Source: Kiritimatiellia bacterium (lineage in GTDB: Bacteria > Verrucomicrobiota > Kiritimatiellia > SLAD01). Taken from it: a stretch of 9,467 nucleotides of DNA. Location of the stretch: NCBI GenBank assembly GCA_007128275.1, contig SKXR01000154.1, forward strand, positions 1-9,467, read 5' to 3'. A model generated the notes under the pieces. That model did not search any database, was not told the origin of the DNA, and worked only from the letters and a program-made list of their open reading frames with translations. This document shows, piece by piece, positions 1 through 7,233 of the stretch. Positions within the stretch are counted from its first letter, which is position 1. Every line of letters begins with the position of its first letter. The translations under genes and the position numbers were made by a program.

Positions 1-1006
1 CGTCGTCGATCATATCCGGGATGCCCCCCGCGCGCGTGCCGATCACCGGCAAACCGGCCGCGTGGGCTTCGGTCAGAATATTCGGCGACGTATCCATTCG
101 CGAAGTGAGCAACAACATCCAGGACTCTTCCATCGCCCGAACCACATCCACTCGATTAACCATGCCACGGAACTCCACCCGATCAGCAACCCCCCGTTCG
201 CGAGCCAGCCTCTGCAACGCATCCTGTTCCGGTCCATAGCCGAGAATCAACAGGCGCACGCGCGAGTTGCGAGCACGGGCAACGGCACGGATGGCCACAT
301 CCGCGGCCTTTCTGGGCGTCAGCATGCCGACGCAAACCGCGTTGATGCGTTCCGAATCGAATCGTGGATCAGCGTCGAAGAACTCGGCATTTGACCCGTG
401 GGGAATCACGCGAATCCGGGCGTTCGGATTAATGGAATGCGCCCACCTTTCAGCGAACGCGGTTTCCGCAACAATACCACCGGCCCTCCGCAATGCCGTC
501 CGCTCAAGATGGTGATAAAGGCGTGAACGGCATGGCATGCGCCGTTTAGCAAAGCCCGTGTAGAAATCCATTATGCCTTGAATGAAGATGACGCTGGGTT
601 TGTTCTGCTCCGTCGCGATCAGTCCATACGCATTTTCCGTACCGAATCCATGTACGACATCGGGGTCCCAAGCCGCGATATGCTTTCGGAACTGGATGCG
701 CGCAGGCATATGCCCGTGCCAAGGAGCCATCCGGACCGGCTCGTACTGGGGTATGACCGTGCAAGGAACGCCGTCGAACGAACCGTGGCGCACGCGCGAC
801 ACGGCGCGCGAATGCGTAAAGATATGACACTCCACGTCGTCGCGCTCCGCCAACGCTTGCGCCAACGACCTCAGCCACGGTGTGGGATGATAGGCGCGAT
901 CCCGGAAACGGGCTTTCAGCTCCGACGGACGCAGGACGGCTTTTGCGTCACAGGCCGCGACCAGCGCCACGCGCACTTTCTTGCTTCGGATAAGGTTCTC
1001 GCTCAT
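1..1006 (-). CDS. GT4-type glycosyltransferase, C-terminus cut by window edge
   Basis: I translated this frame by hand from the ATG at 1006; it stays open for 335 codons to the left edge with no stop. The protein looks like a retaining GT-B glycosyltransferase of the GT4 group, expected to transfer a sugar from a nucleotide donor onto a growing lipid-linked glycan at the cytoplasmic face of the inner membrane. Visible marks are VVHGFGTE (about 117-124), IPHGSN (about 201-206), the donor-domain start VGMLTPRKA (about 226-234), LLILGYGPE (about 252-260), and the C-terminal SPNILTEAHAAGLPVIGT block (about 307-324). The first acidic residue of the E-x7-E motif is Asp305 and the second is Glu313. 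Typical members run to about 370-400 residues, so some 40-60 are probably missing. The start is supported by GAGGAA at 1018-1023, 11 bases upstream, and it lies 22 bases after the stop of the glycerophosphotransferase gene. Donor and acceptor cannot be read from sequence. Confidence 0.9.
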   Translation of the reverse strand, partial: MSENLIRSKKVRVALVAACDAKAVLRPSELKARFRDRAYHPTPWLRSLAQALAERDDVECHIFTHSRAVSRVRHGSFDGVPCTVIPQYEPVRMAPWHGHMPARIQFRKHIAAWDPDVVHGFGTENAYGLIATEQNKPSVIFIQGIMDFYTGFAKRRMPCRSRLYHHLERTALRRAGGIVAETAFAERWAHSINPNARIRVIPHGSNAEFFDADPRFDSERINAVCVGMLTPRKAADVAIRAVARARNSRVRLLILGYGPEQDALQRLARERGVADRVEFRGMVNRVDVVRAMEESWMLLLTSRMDTSPNILTEAHAAGLPVIGTRAGGIPDMIDD

Positions 1007-1028
1007 GGATCGTATGCTTCCTCGCGCT

Positions 1029-2312
1029 TCATGACATCGCGGACAGAGACTCCGCCACCCGCTTGCAGGAGCCGGCGTCCGGGTACGTGTGGAACATGCG
1101 ACGCACGACGCCGCGCGCATCGCCATGCGCATCCTCCCCCGTCAGGGCGCGACGCAGATGCGTCAGGAACGACGCGAACTCCAGCGGTTTGGGCCCCGGC
1201 GTGATCAGGTCATAATCGTACGCCATGCCGCGAACCCGGTCATACTCCTGCAGGTCGTACGGCAAAAACAGCATCGGACGATCCAACAATAGATAGTCGA
1301 GGTAGATCGAGGAGTAGTCCGTGATGAGCAAATCCACCGAGGGCAGGGCTTCCTGTATATCCGGACATACTTCACCCGTCAGCACGTCCATGGTCGTCGT
1401 ACGGCTGACCAGCGGCAGAATTTGTTCCCGAAACCCCAGATCGTATTGATGAGGGCGAAGGAGCAGTACGGCGTCCAGTTCCGTCAACAGAACCTCCAGC
1501 TCGTCCATGTTGAAATCATCAAACGGGAACCAACGCACGTCGCCGATTTCCCGCCAGGTCGGCGCATAGAGGATCGTCTTACGATTCCGTATGCGTTCAC
1601 GCAGGGCCTTCCGGCCGTGATTCGGCGGCGCATGCGATGCGCCGAGCAACGCATCGTTGCGAGGGAGCCCCGTAATGACGGCATGCTCATGCGGCACGCC
1701 GTGACATCCCATCGTTAACCAGCGATCCAAATGCGATGACACCACCATCCTGCTAAAGCGGGCGCGTTCCAGTCGATACAGCGCCCTGCCCGCGGCGGAC
1801 AGGTCGCGGTTCAACAGGCCGACCTGCTTGATGGCAATGCCGTGACCGAGGTGCAGGACCCGTTTGCGCCATGAGATATTCTGGTACGGTCCCAACTCGT
1901 TCAGGCCGTGGGAAATCACGGCTGTCCCGGCGCGCAGTGACAGGAAGAGACCTCTCATGCTGTATGTTGGAACGACGTGATCCGCGCCGTTTTCCGTGGA
2001 GACGCGTCGGCGCGTTTCTTCGGATCCGGAAAGCCATACACAACGCCCCTTCCACGCCGGATCGTGTACCAGATAGTAGAAGAAGTAGCGCGAGTTTTCC
2101 CAGTACCGCCTCTCCTGCGAGAAGATCACCAGGTCCCGGTCCTTCGGCCACAACGTGTCCAGCAGGAAATAGATTCCCCGCCACACACGCAAGCAGGCGG
2201 CGCGGACCATCCGCCGGGCGGTCCACGGGGAACGTCGATGGTAGGTCGCCTCCCGCTCTTGCTCGGGCACTCGCACGTCCTGATCGGGTGTTCGGCTATG
2301 TGACGGTATCAT
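1029..2312 (-). CDS. CDP-glycerol glycerophosphotransferase family protein (TagB/TagF-like)
   Basis: This 427-residue protein matches the CDP-glycerol:poly(glycerophosphate) glycerophosphotransferase family, which moves glycerol-phosphate (or a related polyol-phosphate) from CDP-glycerol to an acceptor at the cytoplasmic membrane face. Visible motifs are LGHGIAIKQ (155-163), LYAPTWRE (248-255), LLRPHQ (284-289) and TDYSSIYLDYLLLDRPMLF (331-349). His157 and His288 occupy the positions of the two histidines conserved in this family. The length is near that of single-domain TagB-type enzymes; there is no extra glycosyltransferase domain as in fused capsule enzymes. A basic stretch then a hydrophobic stretch (about 31-55) could tether it to the membrane. 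The ATG at 2312 has GAGGGGAAG at 2321-2329 at 8-base spacing. In this setting it probably adds phosphoglycerol to the repeat unit rather than making wall teichoic acid. The family is clear; the exact substrate is inferred. Confidence 0.88.
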   Translation of the reverse strand: MIPSHSRTPDQDVRVPEQEREATYHRRSPWTARRMVRAACLRVWRGIYFLLDTLWPKDRDLVIFSQERRYWENSRYFFYYLVHDPAWKGRCVWLSGSEETRRRVSTENGADHVVPTYSMRGLFLSLRAGTAVISHGLNELGPYQNISWRKRVLHLGHGIAIKQVGLLNRDLSAAGRALYRLERARFSRMVVSSHLDRWLTMGCHGVPHEHAVITGLPRNDALLGASHAPPNHGRKALRERIRNRKTILYAPTWREIGDVRWFPFDDFNMDELEVLLTELDAVLLLRPHQYDLGFREQILPLVSRTTTMDVLTGEVCPDIQEALPSVDLLITDYSSIYLDYLLLDRPMLFLPYDLQEYDRVRGMAYDYDLITPGPKPLEFASFLTHLRRALTGEDAHGDARGVVRRMFHTYPDAGSCKRVAESLSAMS

Positions 2313-2372
2313 TTCAATGGCTTCCCCTCGCCAAGGGCACGGCGCGCATGACGGACGGCAGATCGTCGGCGA

Positions 2373-3902
2373 CTACCGCCCCGCGCCCCTCAACATCCCA
2401 AAAGCGGGAGAGATGGGACGAGACTGGGCCAACTCGGATTCCAGCGATTCATCCGGTACCGATGTCGCGCGCACCGCCGTACGGTGGATGGCATTGAGGA
2501 GGGCCACGGTCACAATCGCGCGGACAATGAACTCTTGGGCATCGCCATAAATGAAGAAGAAGGCAATGACCAGGTATACGTATCGGGCCAGAAACGCCAT
2601 GTAACAGCGGCGGAGAAAGGGATGATCGGGAAACGCAAGGCCTTTCTTGATCAATTCATACGTCGAGAAGATCAGGAATCCGGAACCGGCAATGAGCCCC
2701 ATGATGCCCAGATCGAGCAGGAGGGTTAAGGGGCCGCTGTGATAGTTGTGTGAATAGAACGCACTCAGCACACTATCCATGCGCACGGAAATGGACATGG
2801 TCACCGCCGGATCAAAGGCAAACCCCTTTCCGACCCACAAATAGCGGGGCACTTCGGCCCAGGCCAACCGCCAGACGTCCAAGCGCCACTGGCTGGAGTA
2901 CTCCGCGTCCAGCAGGACGTGAGGCGATATTTCGAGAAAGGGGATAAACGAGACGGCGCGTTGTATCGGTGCGGGCATGTGCTGCATAAATGGGATCATC
3001 ACCGCCAAGGCGACGGCACCGACGAGACCAAGCTGCAGGATGCGCGAGAGGCGGTTTTCTCGCGAGATGAGGAGAATGTAGACAGCCAGCGAAACTCCGA
3101 TACCGATAATGGATCCACGGAATCCGGAATACGCAGCCAACCCGACAGCACAGGCCAGCAACAGGATCACCGGCACGCGACGCACCCCTTTGAAGTCAAA
3201 CAGGATCAAAGCCGCAAGAAACAGACTCGCCGAGACTCCGGTGAACAACTGAAAGCGCACCACACCCGCCCCGCCTTCATACGCATCCAGAGAGCCCAGC
3301 AACCCCCCCACCGCAGCATGTACAAACATGTACTGCTGATAGATCGCGCCGCGACTCAGCGTAAAGACCAACTGCGCCACCGCCGGGAGGAAGGACAACG
3401 CCAGCATCAACAGGATGGACATCTTCAATTGCCGTGCGGTCAGCGTGACCTGTCGGGCCGTGATCAGGAATCCCGCCGCGATAAACAGTTTCACATACAC
3501 CATACCGCCCCAGAGATGGCCGCCGAGGGCGCGGATGCCGAATCCTCGAACCGCCACGGTGAGCACCAGCACCGCCACAAGAGCCAGCAGGAAGTAATCG
3601 GACCATGTCCAGGCGCTGCGTGGAGGCTTCACAATGATCGAGCGGGCGATCATGAGGCCAACAAATCCCGCCATCATCACGTCCACCACCTGCAATCCCT
3701 GCGGAAGGCCCGGAAAGATCAAGCCGCTTCGGTCCAAAGCCAGGACGAGGACGAACCATGATCCCGGATTGTTCAGCAACAGGATCAGGAAAGGCAGTGC
3801 GGCCACGCCAATATGGACGAGTACATTGCCCGTCATGTAGCCGAACAGGACAATAATAAAGAATAGGGTAATGAGCCCGATCGCTATGAGTTGTGGAGGC
3901 AT
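2373..3902 (-). CDS. O-antigen polymerase/ligase-like (Wzy/WaaL superfamily) membrane protein
   Basis: This 509-residue protein is highly hydrophobic, with roughly ten to twelve candidate membrane segments. The main periplasmic-loop candidate (about 303-390) is followed by more membrane segments and a hydrophilic C-terminal tail of about 35 residues. The O-antigen ligase domain signature is visible: GFRGSIIG (260-267, with Arg262), then SSQWRLDVWRLAW (336-348), the aromatic/glycine block LWVGKGFAF (355-363), and SHNYHSGPLTLLLDLGIMGL (384-403). In this superfamily a loop Arg and a loop His act on undecaprenyl-linked glycan. With a Wzx-type flippase in the same operon, polymerisation of the repeat unit in the periplasm is the most likely role; ligation to a lipid or protein acceptor cannot be excluded. 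The ATG at 3902 is the first possible start after an in-frame TAA nine bases upstream. It has no recognisable Shine-Dalgarno sequence and a small hairpin just upstream. Confidence 0.87.
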   Translation of the reverse strand: MPPQLIAIGLITLFFIIVLFGYMTGNVLVHIGVAALPFLILLLNNPGSWFVLVLALDRSGLIFPGLPQGLQVVDVMMAGFVGLMIARSIIVKPPRSAWTWSDYFLLALVAVLVLTVAVRGFGIRALGGHLWGGMVYVKLFIAAGFLITARQVTLTARQLKMSILLMLALSFLPAVAQLVFTLSRGAIYQQYMFVHAAVGGLLGSLDAYEGGAGVVRFQLFTGVSASLFLAALILFDFKGVRRVPVILLLACAVGLAAYSGFRGSIIGIGVSLAVYILLISRENRLSRILQLGLVGAVALAVMIPFMQHMPAPIQRAVSFIPFLEISPHVLLDAEYSSQWRLDVWRLAWAEVPRYLWVGKGFAFDPAVTMSISVRMDSVLSAFYSHNYHSGPLTLLLDLGIMGLIAGSGFLIFSTYELIKKGLAFPDHPFLRRCYMAFLARYVYLVIAFFFIYGDAQEFIVRAIVTVALLNAIHRTAVRATSVPDESLESELAQSRPISPAFGMLRGAGR

Positions 3903-3997
3903 TATTGGTTACCAGAGGTAATCAGTACATCATGGACGAGGTCTCTGCAAATATACCCGACGCAGAAGAGAACAATCTTGTGGCGTTGATCCGACAT
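3903..3997. other. Largest intergenic gap (95 bp), before the polymerase-like gene
   Basis: This is the longest non-coding stretch in the window and looks visibly richer in A and T than the flanking genes. On the transcribed strand it contains a TATATT hexamer (3948-3953), but I find no well-spaced -35 partner. The short open frames in it are tails of out-of-frame reading through the upstream gene. The only structure I see is the small hairpin at 3907-3923. It could hold an internal promoter or a processing site, but the sequence does not show this clearly. Confidence 0.5.
3907..3923 (-). promoter_or_regulatory. Small inverted repeat next to the start codon of the polymerase-like gene
   Basis: On the transcribed strand GATTACC, loop TCT and GGTAACC can pair with one A/C mismatch, giving a short stem with a 3-base loop. 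It ends 4 bases before the ATG at 3902 and occupies the place where a ribosome binding site would be. It lacks the GC-rich stem and U-tract of an intrinsic terminator. It could hinder initiation, or could be chance. Confidence 0.25.
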
Positions 3998-5044
3998 TTA
4001 TCGTGTCGCCAAGGAATGATAAAGCCTTCTGTAGTGCTCCGCAATAACCGTCCAGTCATACTGCTGTACGGCCCGCGCGCGAGCAGCCCGCGACATCGCT
4101 TCACGTTTCGACCCGTCGCCGGCCATGTGAATAATTGTTTCTATCCAACGATCGACGGCACTGTTGGGCAATGTACAGCCGGCCTCCTCGCCGAGGTATT
4201 CCTGAACGGCGGGCCAATCCGAGGCAATCACCGGCAACCCCTTTGCCATCCCCTCCAAGAGCGCGTTGTTGGCTACTGCGCCAGCGAGCGGGAGCAAGAG
4301 TATGTCACAGTCGTCATATAGCGACAGCAGGAATTCGTCACTGACGTTGTGATAGAACCGGCATCGCTCATGTGCGGGACCCAGCGCGCGCCGAGCTTCC
4401 GCCTGCGAATCCGGGTTGGTGACCACGGTGAAGTGAATGTCGTCGGTCCGCTCACAAATCTCGCGGGCAATCCGCCCCCATAAGGCGTAGTCTCGAAGCC
4501 ACGCTCCCACAGTCAGCACATTGATAGATGACGCGCCATTTCCCCTTCGTCCAGGGGTAAAGAAATCGGCCGCCACCCCATGGGGGACCACCACTATGCG
4601 ATCATGTCCGAGTACGGTTTGCAGCGGCTCCACCTCGGTCTTTGACTGGACGACCACACAATCCGCACCGCGCAGGCCATCAATGTATCCCTTGTAATAG
4701 GGGTTTTCCGCACCCGCGCGAATGCGTTCAGCGGGCTGGTGACATGTGGCCATCAGCCGGTGTATGCCCTTCCAATCCGCGCCATGGCGCAACGTGTTTT
4801 CGGGAAAGAAGTAATGGATAACCCGGGGATCCTCGCTCTTGAAATATCTGCGTAATCGCCATTCCGAGTATAGCAGCCAGCGCCGATTCAAACGGCCCTC
4901 GACCGATTCGGGCAACCCGCGGGGCCACGGAGGACTCGCGTCGACGACGATCTGATCTCGAAGCGCGCGCGCCAAACCATGGAACCCTGCATGCGCGCCG
5001 TGATGACGGAAGGAGAAACCATATAAAATCGCTCGATCTTTCAT
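3998..5044 (-). CDS. GT4-type glycosyltransferase with degenerate E-x7-E motif
   Basis: This 348-residue protein has the GT-B layout of GT4 enzymes. An N-terminal acceptor domain (about 1-155) includes IHYFFPEN (76-83) and VVQSKTEVEPL (131-141). PHGV (154-157) marks the linker. The donor domain contains VLTVGAWLRDY (176-186) and DILLLPLAG (247-255), then NALLEGMAKGLPVIASD (260-276). Glu264 is the second Glu of E-x7-E, but the first Glu position is Ala256. It is expected to add a sugar to the lipid-linked repeat unit on the cytoplasmic side. The residue after the donor-domain Gly (Gly180) is Ala, then Trp-Leu-Arg-Asp; an Arg183 is present but the usual R-x(4)-K pair is not obvious. The ATG at 5044 follows immediately on the TGA of the pyruvyl transferase gene, with a run of G just upstream, so translation is probably coupled. 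A 95-base gap follows its stop. Substrates are unknown. Confidence 0.87.
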   Translation of the reverse strand: MKDRAILYGFSFRHHGAHAGFHGLARALRDQIVVDASPPWPRGLPESVEGRLNRRWLLYSEWRLRRYFKSEDPRVIHYFFPENTLRHGADWKGIHRLMATCHQPAERIRAGAENPYYKGYIDGLRGADCVVVQSKTEVEPLQTVLGHDRIVVVPHGVAADFFTPGRRGNGASSINVLTVGAWLRDYALWGRIAREICERTDDIHFTVVTNPDSQAEARRALGPAHERCRFYHNVSDEFLLSLYDDCDILLLPLAGAVANNALLEGMAKGLPVIASDWPAVQEYLGEEAGCTLPNSAVDRWIETIIHMAGDGSKREAMSRAARARAVQQYDWTVIAEHYRRLYHSLATR

Positions 5045-6145
5045 TCATACCCCCAGTGCGGTCATATAGTTGAAAGCCGTCTGCCTTAGCGCCGCACGCA
5101 TACGGTCCGCCTCTTCCCAGTTGATAGAATCGAAGTTCCGGGCGGCCGACAACGTGCCGCTTCCGTCAACCCAGCGATCCCGCAATCCGCAACGATCGAG
5201 CAGTTCGAGCACGCGCGCGTTCATCGGTGCAAGCGGACCGGTAACGGGTACGGCCGCAAACGGCGTGTGGAACTGCAGGCAGAACAAAACGCAGTGATAG
5301 GAATTGGTAACAACAAACGCCGCATCCCGAATGCGTTGCAGCCACTTCTCCGGAGCGGGCATTTCGCGGCCTCTCCGCAGCCCCGTATCCTTCAAGTTGC
5401 ACCACCGGACGGGCCATTGATAGTCATCCGACAGCGCGTGGACCCATGGAGCGACCTCCCGCTCCCCGTTGTGCAACATATAGACGTAAAGACCGGGCGG
5501 TTCCGGATACGCGCTGTTGCCCAGGAATTCCCGGTATTCCGCTGTGTCCAATAGCACGGTCGGATCCGGCATATGAACGGCATCCGTGCGCCCGCACAAA
5601 TCGGCAGTCATTTCGACCCCTGATGCTTCGCGCACACTGATCGCGTCAAATGCTTTCAAGGCATCGGCCAATATCGCCCGCCCCTCGGGGGGCATGGATT
5701 CAAGCTCGGCATGACCGTAACTGGCGGCGTACGCCACGCGTCTCGTGCGGGCCCCCGCGAAGGACAGCGTATAGAATTCGTACAGTCCCGCAACCTGATT
5801 CAGCCAGCAGGGATTCCAGACCTGATCACTTCCGGTAATCAGCATGTCGTAGCGATCCGCCAACCGCGCGAGTTCGGCAACGGAACGATAGGATTCCGGT
5901 GTTCTAATCAGGCGCCGGCGGCGAAAAGACTCGAAGGTGCGCCGCTTCCACTGCTCCTGCCATTTCCGGATACATCCTGCAGGCGTAGCGGAAAGCCAAC
6001 GCCGCAGCAGGGGGGGATCGGGCAAGCGATAATCGATAATCTCCACGCGATGTCCGCGCTTCGACAGCGCATGCTGCAATGCCCACGCTTGGAGGACCGC
6101 GCCGTAATTATCAGCCCACTGGAAGGTGGCTATCCCGATATCCAT
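5045..6145 (-). CDS. Polysaccharide pyruvyl transferase family protein
   Basis: This 366-residue protein fits the polysaccharide pyruvyl transferase family. Characterised members transfer a pyruvyl group from phosphoenolpyruvate to a sugar, usually as a ketal, giving an acidic glycan. Family marks, in order, are TFQWADNYGAVLQAWALQ (7-24), MLITGSDQVWNP (101-112), ISVREASGVEM (169-179), PDPTVLLD (193-200), KWLQRIRDAAFVVTNSYHC (267-285) and FHTPFAAV (292-299). His284 is the likely conserved active-site histidine. The length is typical. The NYGAVLQAWAL start and the GSDQVWNP box match the subgroup common in exopolysaccharide loci. The ATG at 6145 is the first start after an in-frame TGA in the 32-base gap following the nitroreductase-like gene. 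The Shine-Dalgarno is weak (GAGGCGGA, some way upstream). Some family members may use other substrates, so pyruvylation is inferred from family. Confidence 0.9.
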   Translation of the reverse strand: MDIGIATFQWADNYGAVLQAWALQHALSKRGHRVEIIDYRLPDPPLLRRWLSATPAGCIRKWQEQWKRRTFESFRRRRLIRTPESYRSVAELARLADRYDMLITGSDQVWNPCWLNQVAGLYEFYTLSFAGARTRRVAYAASYGHAELESMPPEGRAILADALKAFDAISVREASGVEMTADLCGRTDAVHMPDPTVLLDTAEYREFLGNSAYPEPPGLYVYMLHNGEREVAPWVHALSDDYQWPVRWCNLKDTGLRRGREMPAPEKWLQRIRDAAFVVTNSYHCVLFCLQFHTPFAAVPVTGPLAPMNARVLELLDRCGLRDRWVDGSGTLSAARNFDSINWEEADRMRAALRQTAFNYMTALGV

Positions 6146-6177
6146 GGTCTTATCTATTCCGCCTCAAACACGTCCGT

Positions 6178-7233
6178 TCAAGCAACCGGGCGATGGCCGC
6201 TTCCGTTGGGATACGTGCGCATGATGGTCTCTACCGGCAACCTCGCAGAGCGCGCAATGAATAGCTTTTCCGGAAGGTGGCCGACAGCGATCATCATTAT
6301 AACCGTCTCATTTGCGGGAATGGGTATACGCTTGCGCAGCGCAAGGTCCGTCCGGTGGTCCACGCTCCAATTCAGCGGACAAGCACCAAGGCCGAGGGCG
6401 TGGAGCGCCCACAGTAACGTCATGGAAAACATCCCCCCGTCGATCCATCCCTGGTATCGCTCCCCCACGCTTACAAAAGATTCCAGATCACTCGTAATCA
6501 CCAGTACTCTACTCGCCTGATGCCCGAACCCCCGATTCCCGTTCTGGCATTCCAACGCAAGTTTCTTGTCTTCGTCCTGTTCCAAAACATGCACCCGCCA
6601 GGATTGACGGTTACAGACGGAGGGTGTGTAACGCGCCTTCTCCACAGCCTGCCGGATCAATTCGTCCGACACAGGCTCAGGCGAAAAGTTACGCACACTG
6701 TGCCGCGAGGCGAAAAAGGCACGGAGATCTCGCGCACCCTGCTGAAGAATGGCGGCACCGGTCACGCTGTAGGCGCCCCCCTCGGTGTGCTCTGTCGATG
6801 GGGCCAAGTCGTCAAGCACGGCGGCAATCAAGCGGTCGAGCTCGGGGTCGTGATGGCTATGACGGCGGTTGAAGTCTGCATAGGCCTTCAAGGTGTTGCA
6901 TGCGATATCCACGGCATTATCCGTGCCGTATTCCGTTTTATAAGACTGCATGTTGTCTAGCAGCGCGCGGACCGTCGCCTTTCCAAACCCCGGACGCGGT
7001 TCGGGCAGCGATAGCCCCTTTTCCAGGCGGTGTGCATTCATGGCCATGACCGCCCGCATATTCGAACGGCTCATGCGCATGCGTGCAAGCGCTGACCAGC
7101 GGGAATATCGACGAAAATCATAGAAGCAGGCCTCCAGCAGTCTCGTCAATGCATACCACTGGAACAGACGCAACTTGACTCGACGAGGGATGACCTTCTT
7201 CGCGCTTTTCAGGATGGCCGTTCTTAGAGACAT
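6178..7233 (-). CDS. Nitroreductase-family flavoprotein with long N-terminal extension, in a glycan operon
   Basis: The C-terminal half (about residues 170-325) is a nitroreductase fold. It has the FMN-phosphate motif FFASRHSVRNFS (173-184 counted from ATG 7233), PSVCNRQSWRVHVL (204-217), GWIDGGMFSMTLLWALHALGLGACPLNW in two parts (262-275 and 276-289), and IMMIAVGHLPE (312-322). Such enzymes are FMN-dependent NAD(P)H oxidoreductases. The first 165 or so residues are not part of that fold. They begin with a basic, amphipathic stretch (about 5-55) and carry MNAHRLEKGLSLPEPRPGFG (65-84). The protein is about twice as long as a minimal nitroreductase. I infer oxidation or reduction of a sugar, lipid carrier or glycan, but no substrate can be assigned. 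Start choice: ATG 7233 overlaps the preceding TGA (TGATG), with GGAGGA at 7243-7248 nine bases upstream. The GTG at 7236 is in frame and also well spaced, and would add one residue. Confidence 0.85.
   Translation of the reverse strand: MSLRTAILKSAKKVIPRRVKLRLFQWYALTRLLEACFYDFRRYSRWSALARMRMSRSNMRAVMAMNAHRLEKGLSLPEPRPGFGKATVRALLDNMQSYKTEYGTDNAVDIACNTLKAYADFNRRHSHHDPELDRLIAAVLDDLAPSTEHTEGGAYSVTGAAILQQGARDLRAFFASRHSVRNFSPEPVSDELIRQAVEKARYTPSVCNRQSWRVHVLEQDEDKKLALECQNGNRGFGHQASRVLVITSDLESFVSVGERYQGWIDGGMFSMTLLWALHALGLGACPLNWSVDHRTDLALRKRIPIPANETVIMMIAVGHLPEKLFIARSARLPVETIMRTYPNGSGHRPVA

Noticed and set aside
546..878. Minus-strand open frame of 110 codons inside the left-edge glycosyltransferase
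   Set aside because: It is in a different frame from the glycosyltransferase, which is continuous and motif-bearing from 1006 to 1.
578..1204. Plus-strand open frame of 208 codons across the glycosyltransferase start
   Set aside because: It crosses the junction of two clear minus-strand genes and its translation is low-complexity and Arg-rich with no motif.
2314..2349. Eleven-residue open frame ending one base before the glycerophosphotransferase start
   Set aside because: It has no ribosome binding site of its own and includes the Shine-Dalgarno of the next gene, so a chance frame is more likely than a leader peptide.
2919..3761. Long open frame (280 codons) on the plus strand, opposite the polymerase-like gene
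   Set aside because: The translation is rich in His, Gln, Arg and Asp with no domain pattern, while the minus strand encodes a coherent membrane protein with ligase motifs. It is a mirror of hydrophobic codons.
3940..3985. Possible internal promoter with TATATT as -10
   Set aside because: No -35 element at normal spacing. TTGTTC is only about 14 bases upstream, too close to count as support.
3922..4104. Sixty-codon minus-strand frame running into the 95-base gap
   Set aside because: Most of it is an off-frame reading of the glycosyltransferase C-terminus, with no motif and no good start.
5711..6520. Plus-strand open frame of 269 codons
   Set aside because: It lies opposite the nitroreductase-like and pyruvyl transferase genes, both of which have strong family motifs. 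No motif is seen in its translation.
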